Source: Nocardia carnea NBRC 14403
Lineage (GTDB): Bacteria > Actinomycetota > Actinomycetes > Mycobacteriales > Mycobacteriaceae
Direction: 5' to 3'
DNA: 64,000 bases
NCBI RefSeq assembly: GCF_000308515.1
Contig: NZ_BAFV01000015.1
Coordinates: forward strand, 62,001 to 126,000
Shown: positions 63,346 through 64,000 of the stretch, piece by piece
Numbering within the stretch: position 1 is the first letter of the stretch
Layout: each line of letters starts with the position of its first letter
Notes under the pieces: model-generated
Told to the model about the DNA's origin: nothing
Databases searched by the model: none
The model's input: only the letters and a program-made list of their open reading frames with translations
Translations under genes and position numbers: made by a program

Positions 63346-63544
63346 GTTGTGTTCCGGCCCGCACCGGTACGGGGCGTCGTAATTGGTGCTGTGGGATCTG
63401 CTTCGAGGGCGGTTACGGGCGCCTCCGGCGCTGCCCGGACTGTCGATGAGATCCGCTGAACAGCACCGACTAGGCTTGTCTCGGCGAGTGAGGGCCGCGA
63501 CGCTGCCGCGCGCCGGGCGCGGGTGATCAGGACAGGGGAAGTTA

Positions 63545-64000
63545 ATGACCCGCATTGCAATCATCGGTGGCGGACCCGCAGGCTACGAGGCAGCGCTGGT
63601 CGCGGCACAGCACGGCGCGCAGGTCGTACTGATCGATTCCGACGGTATCGGCGGGGCGTGTGTGCTCTGGGATTGTGTCCCGTCCAAAACGTTCATCGCG
63701 TCCACCGGGATCCGCACCGATCTGCGGCGGGCCCGCAATCTGGGGATAACGCTGGATCCGAGCCAGGCCGAAGTGCGGTTGCCGGAGGTCAACGAGCGCG
63801 TGAAGGCGCTGGCGCTGGCGCAGTCGTCGGATATCCGGTCCAAGTTGCAAGCCGCGGGTGTCCGGGTACTGCCGGGCTGGGGCCGGCTGGCGGGCCCGGG
63901 GGCAGGCCGGGCGACTCACCGGGTCGCGGTGACCTGTCCGGATGCCGCCGACGAGACCGTAGAGGCCGAGGTGGTGCTGATCGCGACGGGTGCCTCGCCG
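63545..64000 (+). CDS. lpdA: NAD(P)H-quinone dehydrogenase LpdA, N-terminal part (3' partial)
   Basis: The first 152 codons of a flavoprotein disulfide reductase run off the window. The FAD motif is MTRIAIIGGGPAGYEAALVA, and the redox region reads GIGGACVLWDCVPSKTFIAS, then a helix ARNLGITLDPSQAEVRLPEV and the second FAD strand VVLIATGASP. In M. tuberculosis LpdA (Rv3303c), as I recall it, the first Cys of this pair is absent and the enzyme reduces quinones; here the spacing Cys-x4-Cys (CVLWDC) of true dihydrolipoamide-type disulfide reductases is present. Start is ATG 63545 behind GGGGAAG. Confidence 0.92.
   Translation, partial: MTRIAIIGGGPAGYEAALVAAQHGAQVVLIDSDGIGGACVLWDCVPSKTFIASTGIRTDLRRARNLGITLDPSQAEVRLPEVNERVKALALAQSSDIRSKLQAAGVRVLPGWGRLAGPGAGRATHRVAVTCPDAADETVEAEVVLIATGASP

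Overview
The window is GC-rich actinobacterial chromosome, most like Nocardia or a close mycolic-acid relative (Rhodococcus, Mycobacterium). The lpqU-eno-ftsB-DUF501-ppx block and the long stretch dnaE2 - trmL - DUF3017 - metX - icd - trpS - yihY - DD-carboxypeptidase - add/deoA/cdd - sdhCDAB - upp/pmmB/deoD - amidohydrolase - lpdA follow, as I remember it, the gene order of M. tuberculosis Rv1022-Rv1026 and Rv3370c-Rv3303c. Supporting signs are a SAM-IV riboswitch, mycobacterial-type LexA boxes, type VII secretion accessory genes, and many start codons placed 6-8 bases after a TANNNT hexamer, as in leaderless actinobacterial transcripts. I saw no prophage, insertion sequence or CRISPR array; this is mostly core genome with a few accessory insertions.

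Layout. 1-3.8 kb: end of a lytic transglycosylase gene, enolase, an FtsB/DivIC-like division protein, DUF501 and a Ppx/GppA phosphatase. 3.8-7.5 kb: a POT peptide transporter, an APC amino-acid permease, an unknown gene and a tRNA-Leu(UAA). 7.5-19.8 kb: accessory metabolism and transport (two SDRs, a 2-hydroxyacid dehydrogenase, a large GT-C/YfhO-like membrane protein, a CurA-like reductase, TauE, a DHA2 exporter behind a palindromic operator, a beta-lactamase-fold hydrolase). 19.8-23.8 kb: an SOS-type operon of an unknown 150-residue protein and error-prone polymerase DnaE2 behind two LexA boxes. 23.8-29.2 kb: DUF4349 lipoprotein, DUF167, TrmL, DUF3017, metX under a SAM-IV riboswitch, and icd. 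29.4-38.8 kb: acyl-CoA dehydrogenase, alpha/beta hydrolase, an unusual transglycosylase-like protein, an xth-ribonuclease-barstar operon, TetR and an MpaB-type oxygenase, trpS and yihY. 38.8-45 kb: DD-carboxypeptidase and pyrimidine/purine nucleoside salvage genes. 46.5-50 kb: succinate dehydrogenase. 50-52.7 kb: an ABC importer of the manganese type. 52.7-57.6 kb: RadC, an orphan VapB, an acidic conserved protein and a four-gene type VII secretion-associated group. 57.7-64 kb: upp, pmmB, deoD, an enoyl-CoA hydratase-like protein, an M20 amidohydrolase, a gamma-glutamylcyclotransferase-like protein and the start of lpdA.

How genes work together. Add, DeoA, Cdd, Upp, DeoD and PmmB form a nucleoside salvage set spread over two clusters (PmmB handles the pentose phosphate released). 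SdhCDAB links the TCA cycle, with icd nearby, to respiration. The RNase and barstar overlap by one base and form a nuclease/inhibitor pair, co-transcribed with exonuclease III. DnaE2 and its upstream partner are predicted to be induced by DNA damage.

The most notable observations are: (1) a ~155-bp hairpin-forming repeat in two copies whose differences are compensatory in three stem pairs, the best candidate here for an undescribed structured element; (2) a SAM-IV riboswitch now feeding metX through a small ORF where metY would be expected; (3) double LexA control of the unknown gene ahead of dnaE2; (4) a tRNA-Leu(UAA) with a short variable loop; (5) the xth-RNase-barstar operon.
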